Virus record (IMG/VR): IMGVR_UViG_3300042382_000102
Coordinates: 1 to 64,000 of that record
Length of the DNA stretch: 64,000 nt
Strand: one strand, 5' to 3'
Source of the DNA: a virus
The position numbers and the translations under genes were made by a program. Positions 42,491-48,095 of the stretch are shown piece by piece. Under the pieces are notes generated by a model, which saw only the letters and a list, made by a program, of their open reading frames with translations, had not been told where the DNA came from and searched no databases. Position 1 is the stretch's first letter, and the number at the start of each line of letters is the position of its first letter.

Positions 42491-42964
42491 TCATGCATAA
42501 AACACATGATTGCCTATTGTTACAGTTTTAGTAACTTTACTAGCCCACTTTGGTAGGACATAGTGAGCATGATAGAAGATAGAACCATTTGTAGGATCTT
42601 TTAGCTTCCCTTGAACGTAGTTAGATGCAATAGCATGAGCTAACTCGTATCTCTTCCTGTCTTTAGGTGAGTGGTTCTTTAGTAGTTTAACCCAAGAGAA
42701 CTGATTGGGTTGATAGACTACTTGGCAAATAGAGGTTGGATACCCCTGTGATAAGAGTCTATTGATCGTGACAGCTGCAACAGCTATCTGACCCTTTATT
42801 GACTCTCCCCTAGCTTCATGGTAAATGTTATGAGCTAGGCAGTCTACTTCTTTTTTAGGTTGAAACCCTAGATTAAAGAGTTTCGTGTTAATTGAATCTA
42901 GTGCTGTGACAGTAGATAATTGTAGAGGAAAAAGAAGTAGCATTATTAGTGCTAACTTGTTCAT
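42491..42964 (-). CDS. Secreted cell-wall hydrolase, SleB/Hydrolase_2 family
   Basis: 157 residues: a signal peptide (MNKLALIMLLLFPLQLSTVTA), then DCLAHNIYHEARGESIKGQIAVAAVTINRL with the catalytic Glu50, YPTSICQVVYQPNQFSW, and GSIFYHAHYVLPKWASKVTKTVTIGNHVFY. This is the SleB-like lytic transglycosylase fold, known from spore germination and phages. It has its own phage promoter (leader only about 17 bases) and a dedicated terminator, forming a single-gene transcription unit. It could be a second lysis enzyme exported by the host secretion system. Confidence 0.9.
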   Translation of the reverse strand: MNKLALIMLLLFPLQLSTVTALDSINTKLFNLGFQPKKEVDCLAHNIYHEARGESIKGQIAVAAVTINRLLSQGYPTSICQVVYQPNQFSWVKLLKNHSPKDRKRYELAHAIASNYVQGKLKDPTNGSIFYHAHYVLPKWASKVTKTVTIGNHVFYA

Positions 42965-42975
42965 TTTGATCTCTC

Positions 42976-42997
42976 TTTCTCTTTAGCGTCCCCTGGT
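42976..42997 (-). promoter_or_regulatory. T7-family phage promoter, site 4
   Basis: The minus strand reads ACCAGGGGACGCTAAAGAGA then AA. Identical core to sites 1 and 2 but without a matching inverted repeat downstream, which shows that the hairpin is not an obligatory part. Predicted start 42981. It is the first such site met when reading from the replication region. Confidence 0.78.
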
Positions 42998-43001
42998 AGT
43001 T

Positions 43002-43223
43002 TTAGCTGATAAAGACAGCCTTTGCCTGTTTATTAAATGGGTAACTATTGTTAGGAGTTACTAGCTCATGAGGTCCATAATACCACTCATTGTTAATGTC
43101 TAATGCAATTGTGCATGGACCAGTTCCTGCGATCTCAGTAACCCCTCCCTCATAACCAGCCTTAACGACTATTACTTCAGGGTCTAATTTACTAAGTTGT
43201 TCGATTAATTCTTTAACTTTCAT
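43002..43223 (-). CDS. Unrecognised 73-aa protein
   Basis: MKVKELIEQLSKLDPEVIVVKAGYEGGVTEIAGTGPCTIALDINNEWYYGPHELVTPNNSYPFNKQAKAVFIS. The opening MKVKELIEQLSKLDPEVIVV is widely seen in small phage proteins that form an alpha-beta fold. Last gene of the early small-gene cluster, with promoter site 4 just beyond its stop. Overlaps the upstream gene by 11 bases. Function unknown. Confidence 0.7.
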   Translation of the reverse strand: MKVKELIEQLSKLDPEVIVVKAGYEGGVTEIAGTGPCTIALDINNEWYYGPHELVTPNNSYPFNKQAKAVFIS

Positions 43224-43398
43224 AGTCTAGTCCTAGTTCCCTAGCATCCTCAGCTTTCTTCTCTAAAGCATCCTGAGCTTTATCGAAAGCAAAGTCACGT
43301 TCTTTGTCACCTTTATCACGACCAAAGATCAAATCCCACCTAGCTTCATACTGTTCTTGAGCCACACTAAATGGCCTTGGCTTAGATCCTTTACTCAT
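43213..43398 (-). CDS. Unrecognised 61-aa charged protein
   Basis: MSKGSKPRPFSVAQEQYEARWDLIFGRDKGDKERDFAFDKAQDALEKKAEDARELGLDYES. Strongly charged and helical. SKGSxPRPFSV-x-Q-x-x-Y-x-x-x-WDxIFGRD is a pattern that recurs in phage small proteins of unknown role. Overlaps its downstream neighbour by 11 bases. Confidence 0.7.
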   Translation of the reverse strand: MSKGSKPRPFSVAQEQYEARWDLIFGRDKGDKERDFAFDKAQDALEKKAEDARELGLDYES

Positions 43399-43401
43399 AT
43401 C

Positions 43402-43905
43402 TTAATCCCATAGTGCTTGATAATATTTGCCAAATAGCCTAAATCCGTTTTGGATTCTAGCCTCGTGTTTTTCTAGACCTTCCATGTCTATTTTGAATGT
43501 ATCGTTGGGTCCTCTTACCATCTCAGAATAAAATGGATATTCTTTTGATTTAATAAACTGGAGATCATGTGTTCCTGAATAGAACTTTTTATCATGATCA
43601 ATATCAATTTTAGTACTAAATGACCAAATCATTTCATCTAAAATCCAGTCCCATCGCTTAAACCAATTTTCATCTGTATCCCACTCGTTTTCTTTAGGTG
43701 GGGCACTTGTACTTTTAAGATAATCAGGTACGTCATCATCATCTATATTAGGACTACCCTGTTTCTTTTCTTTAAGCAAAAGAAGAGCAGGATGAATAAT
43801 ATAAGCTAATGTATGATCTAAACTCCAGATATCATAGTTGTCAATTGTGACATCAATCTCTCGATCAAGGTCATCGTCACGGTATTCACCAATTAATACT
43901 TTCAT
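43402..43905 (-). CDS. Unrecognised 167-aa acidic protein
   Basis: The ATG at 43905 overlaps the upstream stop as ATGA. The product (MKVLIGEYRDDDLDREIDVTIDNYDIWSLDHTLAYIIHPALLLLKEKKQGSPNIDDDDVPDYL...) contains repeated acidic clusters and WDTDENWFKRWDWILDEMIWSF, and ends HEARIQNGFRLFGKYYQALWD. Similar proteins occur in marine and freshwater myo- and siphophages without known function. No membrane segment. Confidence 0.7.
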   Translation of the reverse strand: MKVLIGEYRDDDLDREIDVTIDNYDIWSLDHTLAYIIHPALLLLKEKKQGSPNIDDDDVPDYLKSTSAPPKENEWDTDENWFKRWDWILDEMIWSFSTKIDIDHDKKFYSGTHDLQFIKSKEYPFYSEMVRGPNDTFKIDMEGLEKHEARIQNGFRLFGKYYQALWD

Positions 43906-44195
43906 ACTAAATCTAAATTTTCCCAAAGTTCAGGTACACAACAAATTAGTAGTTCATTCTTTGAGTAACGATAGAATACAAGACGACTAGGTACTCCAAT
44001 ACTATTATTAAGAATATCAAATACTTCTTCACAAAACTGGCCTATATACATAGTACCATTAATAACAGCCTTTATCATATGATGATTATTTTTTGTATAA
44101 AATTCGGTGACAAAAGAGACTAAACAATTTTCATATGTTTCAAATAGTTTATATGAGCCAGATACATATTTAGTTGTGCTATCGATTTTATGCAT
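43902..44195 (-). CDS. Unrecognised 97-aa protein
   Basis: AAGGAAAGTAAA before the ATG at 44195 sets the start. Product: MHKIDSTTKYVSGSYKLFETYENCLVSFVTEFYTKNNHHMIKAVINGTMYIGQFCEEVFDILNNSIGVPSRLVFYRYSKNELLICCVPELWENLDLV. Mixed alpha/beta, four Cys residues without a clear metal-site pattern. Function unknown. Confidence 0.55.
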   Translation of the reverse strand: MHKIDSTTKYVSGSYKLFETYENCLVSFVTEFYTKNNHHMIKAVINGTMYIGQFCEEVFDILNNSIGVPSRLVFYRYSKNELLICCVPELWENLDLV

Positions 44196-44208
44196 TTTAC
44201 TTTCCTTA

Positions 44209-44505
44209 TTAAATAATTTTTGCTGAGATAAGATCACCTGTACTATCAAACTCTAACTCAAGATTTTCTATTTCACCATGAGTAGCTACTTTAAATATAG
44301 GTGCTCTGCCAATCTGGATTACATTATACCTATAAATTTTGTTTTTAGGCGTTTCTCTATACTCTACATTTTCATTAAAGCTAGGGAAATTACCACCCAT
44401 TACTGATAGTCTAGGCACATCAACCCATTCGCCTAAGCTATAGTACTGAATTTGCTTATCTTCTAGATAGGCAATAATTAAATCATGATGAGGATGAATT
44501 TTCAT
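44209..44505 (-). CDS. Unrecognised 98-aa beta-rich protein
   Basis: MKIHPHHDLIIAYLEDKQIQYYSLGEWVDVPRLSVMGGNFPSFNENVEYRETPKNKIYRYNVIQIGRAPIFKVATHGEIENLELEFDSTGDLISAKII. The first 60 residues follow a small phage beta-domain pattern (ExkxIQYYxxGEWxDV...F...xEYRxxP). Overlaps its upstream neighbour by 23 bases. Function unknown. Confidence 0.6.
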   Translation of the reverse strand: MKIHPHHDLIIAYLEDKQIQYYSLGEWVDVPRLSVMGGNFPSFNENVEYRETPKNKIYRYNVIQIGRAPIFKVATHGEIENLELEFDSTGDLISAKII

Positions 44506-44731
44506 ACATTTCCTGTGTAATATAGTTGTTTTTCATTAGCTGATTCCTTACATCGGTAGGTAAGAAATAAACACCATCATAGTCTTCTAGTTGCATATCT
44601 TTATCAAACCAAAGACCACCTCCATTTTCGTCACCAAAAATCTTATCTTCAAACCAACCATATCTAGCGTCAGTATTAATCCATATCTCAAACTTATTAG
44701 TTGAGAGGTTTACGTTGTACGAATTCAACAC
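44483..44731 (-). CDS. Unrecognised 82-aa protein
   Basis: MLNSYNVNLSTNKFEIWINTDARYGWFEDKIFGDENGGGLWFDKDMQLEDYDGVYFLPTDVRNQLMKNNYITQEMYENSSSS. Reads like other phage proteins with WFEH-x-x-GxExGGGLWF-x-D-x-x-LxDYDGVFxLP. It overlaps the upstream gene by 35 bases and the downstream by 23. Function unknown. Confidence 0.65.
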   Translation of the reverse strand: MLNSYNVNLSTNKFEIWINTDARYGWFEDKIFGDENGGGLWFDKDMQLEDYDGVYFLPTDVRNQLMKNNYITQEMYENSSSS

Positions 44732-45326
44732 GTACCTCCTCTGGATAAACTAAATTGTAAATAGTATTTAATGTTTCAAAGGTACTATCAGACAGTTGCC
44801 CAACTACAACACTAGTAGTAATCCATCGATTTACTAAGTCTGGTCTACCTTCATGTCCAATACAAAATCCCTTTAACCGATCATGAATACCATCAGAGGA
44901 AACAGCCTCATTATCTAGTTTAACAACTAAAATAGCTAAAGGTTTACCTTTACGAAACTCTAATTCATCTCTGAATACTTTGACTAAGTGTTGACGAGCA
45001 TAGCCTTCATCAAGAATCTTTTCAATATGATTCGTTGATAAATGCTTTAACTTTGACCATACAAGCGGTCCTTTACCTTCTTTGCCATAAGTACCCCATC
45101 GGAACCAATCACGAATTTTAGCATGAGGATCATCATCATAGACTGACAAGTCTTCCCCATTATCTTCATCGTGCCATGTTCTACGGATGTACTGGACACC
45201 ACCATCCACCATATACAACTTACCATTAGCATCTGTATGTTCTACATAGTCATGCACATGACAGGATTGTAATACAGTACCGTCTGGTGTCCTCATTACA
45301 TTAGCTAATAATTTACGTTCATTCAC
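44697..45326 (-). CDS. Conserved-looking phage protein, 209 aa, unknown function
   Basis: MNERKLLANVMRTPDGTVLQSCHVHDYVEHTDANGKLYMVDGGVQYIRRTW is followed by DLSVYDDDPHAKIRDWFRWGTYGKEGKGPLVW, then helices and a basic end (VRVEFVQRKPLN). TPDGTxLxSxxxHDYxxHxDxNGxxYMVDGGxxYxRR is a motif seen in several large lytic phages. The His, Asp and Arg content could support catalysis or nucleic acid binding, but no family function is known to me. Confidence 0.7.
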   Translation of the reverse strand: MNERKLLANVMRTPDGTVLQSCHVHDYVEHTDANGKLYMVDGGVQYIRRTWHDEDNGEDLSVYDDDPHAKIRDWFRWGTYGKEGKGPLVWSKLKHLSTNHIEKILDEGYARQHLVKVFRDELEFRKGKPLAILVVKLDNEAVSSDGIHDRLKGFCIGHEGRPDLVNRWITTSVVVGQLSDSTFETLNTIYNLVYPEEVRVEFVQRKPLN

Positions 45327-45508
45327 TTAATATCTCCACTATTAGTTAGCCATTCAAATGTATTCCATAATTGTTTAAATTTTAAATCATAGTATTTTGC
45401 TAATACTTCAATATCATTCTCGTTATCAATTCTACGAAGATCCTCAATCACATTCATACATGCAAGGATGTCTTGCTCAAGATCGATTCTTGTGGTTTCT
45501 TTTTCCAT
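45323..45508 (-). CDS. Unrecognised 61-aa helical protein
   Basis: MEKETTRIDLEQDILACMNVIEDLRRIDNENDIEVLAKYYDLKFKQLWNTFEWLTNSGDIK. All-helical and acidic, with a four-base ATGA overlap to the next gene. The layout suggests a small helical bundle. Its first 55 bases overlap the end of the gene before it in another frame. Confidence 0.65.
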   Translation of the reverse strand: MEKETTRIDLEQDILACMNVIEDLRRIDNENDIEVLAKYYDLKFKQLWNTFEWLTNSGDIK

Positions 45509-45612
45509 ACAATGTAAATTCCATTTGCGTTAAGTTTAGCCCATTCAATAGCCTCTTTACGAGTTTTGAATACCTTGTCAAGATTACCCGTTGTCCTACA
45601 AATCCACTTCAT
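45454..45612 (-). CDS. Small unrecognised protein, 52 aa
   Basis: Starts with GGAAAG six bases before the ATG. Translation: MKWICRTTGNLDKVFKTRKE then AIEWAKLNANGIYIVWKKKP and QESILSKTSLHV. The pattern FKTRKEAIEWAxxNxxGxYxV is a compact alpha-beta motif. It bridges an otherwise empty 87-base gap but overlaps the downstream gene by 55 bases, which is long for this cluster, so the C-terminal end deserves caution. Confidence 0.5.
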   Translation of the reverse strand: MKWICRTTGNLDKVFKTRKEAIEWAKLNANGIYIVWKKKPQESILSKTSLHV

Positions 45613-45808
45613 TTTCAGCTTTCCAAATATTTATTTCAGATGGTGTCATATAGTATTCCAATATTGCTTGTATGTGAGGTAAAATACTTCTGTCTAAAAC
45701 ATTATTATTTGAACTGTGAGTATTAATAAACTTATAGTTTGCCTTTAATTCTTGAACAATTATTAAGTCAATTTGTTCAGGTTCTAAATCAATAGTTACT
45801 CTAGTCAT
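45596..45808 (-). CDS. Unrecognised 70-aa protein
   Basis: MTRVTIDLEPEQIDLIIVQELKANYKFINTHSSNNNVLDRSILPHIQAILEYYMTPSEINIWKAENEVDL. A VTIDLEPEQIDLIIVQELK opening followed by helices and YYMTPxEixxW; short phage proteins with this plan are frequent. Four-base ATGA overlap with the preceding membrane-protein gene. Confidence 0.65.
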   Translation of the reverse strand: MTRVTIDLEPEQIDLIIVQELKANYKFINTHSSNNNVLDRSILPHIQAILEYYMTPSEINIWKAENEVDL

Positions 45809-45951
45809 TTTGCTGCTTCCATATATAATCCTACATTACCTAATGCATAACCTACAAAGGCAATACCTAATCCTGTACTGCCCTTCATAAGTAAATCGAT
45901 TGCTACTACAGTGTATACAACACCTACTACTCCGATCAACCAAGCGCTCAT
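45805..45951 (-). CDS. Small two-helix membrane protein, 48 aa
   Basis: Both ends are ATGA overlaps with neighbours, and AGGAAATAAA precedes the ATG. Translation: MSAWLIGVVGVVYTVVAIDL then LMKGSTGLGIAFVGYALGNV and GLYMEAAK. Two hydrophobic segments (about residues 3-20 and 26-43) with a Lys-Gly turn. The junctions make it convincing although very short. Function unknown. Confidence 0.7.
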   Translation of the reverse strand: MSAWLIGVVGVVYTVVAIDLLMKGSTGLGIAFVGYALGNVGLYMEAAK

Positions 45952-46172
45952 TTTATTTCCTCATAAATAGTGTCATTATATGTGTCTTTAAAAGACCATA
46001 CTCGATTACAAGAAGAGCAGCTTAACTTACCAGTAGTTACACTTAAATCTACTGCTAAATTATTTCCTTCTTTGTCATACATAGGCGCAGAATAACCACC
46101 TGTCCTATCGGTATCAGTAAGCGTAAACCTACAATCACTTCTCATACAATCTAACAATTTAAAGTTTTTCAT
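45948..46172 (-). CDS. Small zinc-ribbon-like protein, 74 aa
   Basis: MKNFKLLDCMRSDCRFTLTDTDRTGGYSAPMYDKEGNNLAVDLSVTTGKLSCSSCNRVWSFKDTYNDTIYEEIK. Cys9/Cys14 and Cys52/Cys55 could hold one zinc ion. Proteins of this sort often bind nucleic acid or another protein; no specific family identified. Confidence 0.65.
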   Translation of the reverse strand: MKNFKLLDCMRSDCRFTLTDTDRTGGYSAPMYDKEGNNLAVDLSVTTGKLSCSSCNRVWSFKDTYNDTIYEEIK

Positions 46173-46474
46173 GTGTGTTCAATTATTTTAATACCAGCCT
46201 CTTTAATAGCTGACATACAGATCGGACAAGGTTTGGCATTTAATGAATCACCCTGTCTGCCGTATCTAGCTACAAAGATTCTGTGAGCTTTGTTTAAATC
46301 TTTACATTTAAGAATAGCATGTACCTCTGCGTGTAAATATATTTTATATGGTTCACCAACCCCCACAGCATGTTTTGCCATAAGAGGGTGGCTCTTCACA
46401 TAATTATTTTGACCTACAGAAAGTACACGTCCCTTCTTATCATATAAGATAGCAGTCAGGGCATGCTTAGTCAT
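46169..46474 (-). CDS. Cytidine/deoxycytidylate deaminase-fold protein, 101 aa
   Basis: A second deaminase-fold gene besides the dCMP deaminase near 59.7 kb. Motifs: HAEVHAILKC with His48 and Glu50, and KPCPICMSAI with Cys83 and Cys86, the complete zinc site and catalytic Glu. At 101 residues it is minimal. The substrate is unclear: the PCPIC motif is shared with nucleoside, nucleotide and nucleic acid deaminases. Overlaps the zinc-ribbon gene by four bases. Confidence 0.8.
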   Translation of the reverse strand: MTKHALTAILYDKKGRVLSVGQNNYVKSHPLMAKHAVGVGEPYKIYLHAEVHAILKCKDLNKAHRIFVARYGRQGDSLNAKPCPICMSAIKEAGIKIIEHT

Positions 46475-46755
46475 TACTCGTAATCGTAATCCCAGTCAAT
46501 ATCTTTTTGGTTTAAAAATGCATCACTGATTTCATCAAGAATATCTTCCTTAATAATATCTGTAACATCTACCCCTTTAAGACTAACAGAGATTACATTT
46601 GCTACCGCATCATAATCTGGGTCAAGTTGTAGACCTGTACCGTATTCTCGAGAACCCCTCTCACCTGGCTCATACTCAATTTTACAATCAAGAAATAAAC
46701 TTCCATATTTAAAAGTATAATCGTGATCTCTAAAATAAACTTTAGTTGTACTCAT
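46474..46755 (-). CDS. Unrecognised 93-aa acidic protein
   Basis: MSTTKVYFRDHDYTFKYGSLFLDCKIEYEPGERGSREYGTGLQLDPDYDAVANVISVSLKGVDVTDIIKEDILDEISDAFLNQKDIDWDYDYE. Beta-rich first half, helical second half, very acidic end. Shares one base with the deaminase-fold gene downstream. GAGGTAAT precedes the ATG. Function unknown. Confidence 0.65.
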   Translation of the reverse strand: MSTTKVYFRDHDYTFKYGSLFLDCKIEYEPGERGSREYGTGLQLDPDYDAVANVISVSLKGVDVTDIIKEDILDEISDAFLNQKDIDWDYDYE

Positions 46756-46756
46756 A

Positions 46757-46900
46757 TTACCTCATGTGTAAAGCTTGGATTAAAATATTAATGGATTGGA
46801 TTACCATTTGCTGTCGTTGGATTCCTAACTTATGCCAATCAGGTAAAGGTTCAGGCCATTTAGCACGAATAGCATCATAGTACTTTTCTACATCGCTCAT
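46757..46900 (-). CDS. Small unrecognised protein, 47 aa
   Basis: The ATG overlaps the upstream stop (ATGA). Translation: MSDVEKYYDAIRAKWPEPLP then DWHKLGIQRQQMVIQSINIL and IQALHMR. Helical, soluble. Fills the gap between two well-supported genes and uses the same overlap style, so likely real. Function unknown. Confidence 0.65.
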   Translation of the reverse strand: MSDVEKYYDAIRAKWPEPLPDWHKLGIQRQQMVIQSINILIQALHMR

Positions 46901-47115
46901 TCTAACTTCAACTCCATTTCACAATAAACATCATCATTAAAACGTTCAGCAACCCACTCTTCAGGATCACCTGTTCTAGCTTTCTTTATACCATAAGGTA
47001 TATCATCAAAATAGTGGTCATAAAGGTCTTGAAATAATTCGTCTGACATATCCCATCTTTCTAAAAAATTAGGAATTTCTTCCTTGTGCTTTTCACATAT
47101 TTCAGTTAGTGTCAT
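46897..47115 (-). CDS. Unrecognised 72-aa acidic protein
   Basis: MTLTEICEKHKEEIPNFLERWDMSDELFQDLYDHYFDDIPYGIKKARTGDPEEWVAERFNDDVYCEMELKLE. Acidic and helical, with the GDPEEWVxERFxDD phrase seen in other phage small proteins. Overlaps the preceding gene by 14 bases. Function unknown. Confidence 0.65.
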   Translation of the reverse strand: MTLTEICEKHKEEIPNFLERWDMSDELFQDLYDHYFDDIPYGIKKARTGDPEEWVAERFNDDVYCEMELKLE

Positions 47116-47332
47116 AAATCTGTTCTGCTAAATTACAGATGTCCCAGAATGGTGCTCTACGAATTGATGCATTATCTGGCAATTCAATCCAAAAGTCATT
47201 CCAGAAATAAGGGGTATTCATCTTCATATTGCGATCAATATAATACTTTCTTACAGTATTAAAAATATGAATATAGTAATCATGAGCATAAACTAACTCA
47301 ACTACTTTTGCATGTTCTTCATCTGAGATCAT
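47102..47332 (-). CDS. Unrecognised 76-aa protein
   Basis: The start at 47332 (AAGG, six bases before ATG) gives MISDEEHAKVVELVYAHDYYIHIFNTVRKYYIDRNMKMNTPYFWNDFWIELPDNASIRRAPFWDICNLAEQIYDTN. Aromatic-rich and helical. Overlaps both neighbours by about 14 bases. Function unknown. Confidence 0.6.
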   Translation of the reverse strand: MISDEEHAKVVELVYAHDYYIHIFNTVRKYYIDRNMKMNTPYFWNDFWIELPDNASIRRAPFWDICNLAEQIYDTN

Positions 47333-47498
47333 ATTCAACCTTGTTTAAAAATACTTCTGCATCTTCTTTAGTTTTAAATGGTCCATAGATATTATCTGAA
47401 TCATAGTGATAAGCAGTAAATGTATTATCATTAGGGTCTTCAGTTACATCACCAATTGGATAGCCAAATAAATCTTCAAGAGTATAAACTATTTTCAT
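47319..47498 (-). CDS. Unrecognised 59-aa protein
   Basis: The start overlaps the upstream stop (ATGA) and AGGAAAC lies upstream. Product: MKIVYTLEDLFGYPIGDVTEDPNDNTFTAYHYDSDNIYGPFKTKEDAEVFLNKVEYDLR. Ends in a small alpha-beta motif (GPFKTKEDAEVFL), common in phage accessory proteins. Function unknown. Confidence 0.65.
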   Translation of the reverse strand: MKIVYTLEDLFGYPIGDVTEDPNDNTFTAYHYDSDNIYGPFKTKEDAEVFLNKVEYDLR

Positions 47499-47749
47499 AC
47501 TGTGTTTCCTAAGAATGTCCATGTTTTAGGTAATATAAATCCAAACTCTCTCTTGAATTTGAATCTCATAAATACCTGAAGTTCTTCAAATGTCTTTTCT
47601 AATAAAACTTTCTTTATATAGATTTGTGCTAATATTTGCCTTGTCTTTTTATCTAATAATTGAACTTTAATTGTACCGTCTTTCTCTGGTCTAAAACGAT
47701 TATATGCAATAATGACTTGCTCCAATTTAACATTTTTATTGGCGTTCAT
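47495..47749 (-). CDS. Unrecognised 84-aa basic protein
   Basis: MNANKNVKLEQVIIAYNRFRPEKDGTIKVQLLDKKTRQILAQIYIKKVLLEKTFEELQVFMRFKFKREFGFILPKTWTFLGNTV. Basic, with a beta-hairpin-like start and amphipathic helices. Possibly nucleic-acid binding by charge; no family recognised. Confidence 0.6.
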   Translation of the reverse strand: MNANKNVKLEQVIIAYNRFRPEKDGTIKVQLLDKKTRQILAQIYIKKVLLEKTFEELQVFMRFKFKREFGFILPKTWTFLGNTV

Positions 47750-47903
47750 TCTCGATTACCCTATAAAGTTCTTTTCTTAAAATAGCTAACTCGTCTAGAG
47801 TGTCAACTGTTGCTTCTCCTGAGATTTGTATTAGGCTTAGTAGCAAGAATCGTTTAACGATTTTATCTTGCTCTCGAATTAACTTATTTACTACTTTAAT
47901 CAA
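47736..47903 (-). CDS. Small unrecognised protein with TTG start, 55 aa
   Basis: No ATG is available, but a TTG with GGAG nine bases upstream opens MIKVVNKLIREQDKIVKRFL then LLSLIQISGEATVDTLDELA and ILRKELYRVIENERQ. All-helical. It overlaps the upstream gene by 8 bases and the downstream one by 14, matching the packing of this cluster. The TTG start lowers certainty. Confidence 0.5.
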   Translation of the reverse strand: MIKVVNKLIREQDKIVKRFLLLSLIQISGEATVDTLDELAILRKELYRVIENERQ

Positions 47904-48093
47904 TCCAAGTTGCTCCTACTACTGATGGATAAAATCCGCTTACCATATTATTTTTCTTTACATATACTAATCCAGTAGAACTAGAGTTATGTGGTTTAAC
48001 GAAACTAACAATTTCACAAAGATCACCACGGAAGGTTTTAACTTTATCTCCTTCCATTACACAACGACCTGTATCATCATAAACTAGTTTCAT
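47896..48093 (-). CDS. Unrecognised 65-aa SH3-like small protein
   Basis: MKLVYDDTGRCVMEGDKVKTFRGDLCEIVSFVKPHNSSSTGLVYVKKNNMVSGFYPSVVGATWID. GDxVxTFRGDxxxIxxFxxPHxxxSTGRVxVxxxxxxxxYYPxVxGxxWI is a motif frequent in phage genomes, predicted to form a small beta barrel. AAGGAGTAAAC precedes the ATG. Role unknown. Confidence 0.7.
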   Translation of the reverse strand: MKLVYDDTGRCVMEGDKVKTFRGDLCEIVSFVKPHNSSSTGLVYVKKNNMVSGFYPSVVGATWID

Positions 48094-48095
48094 GT

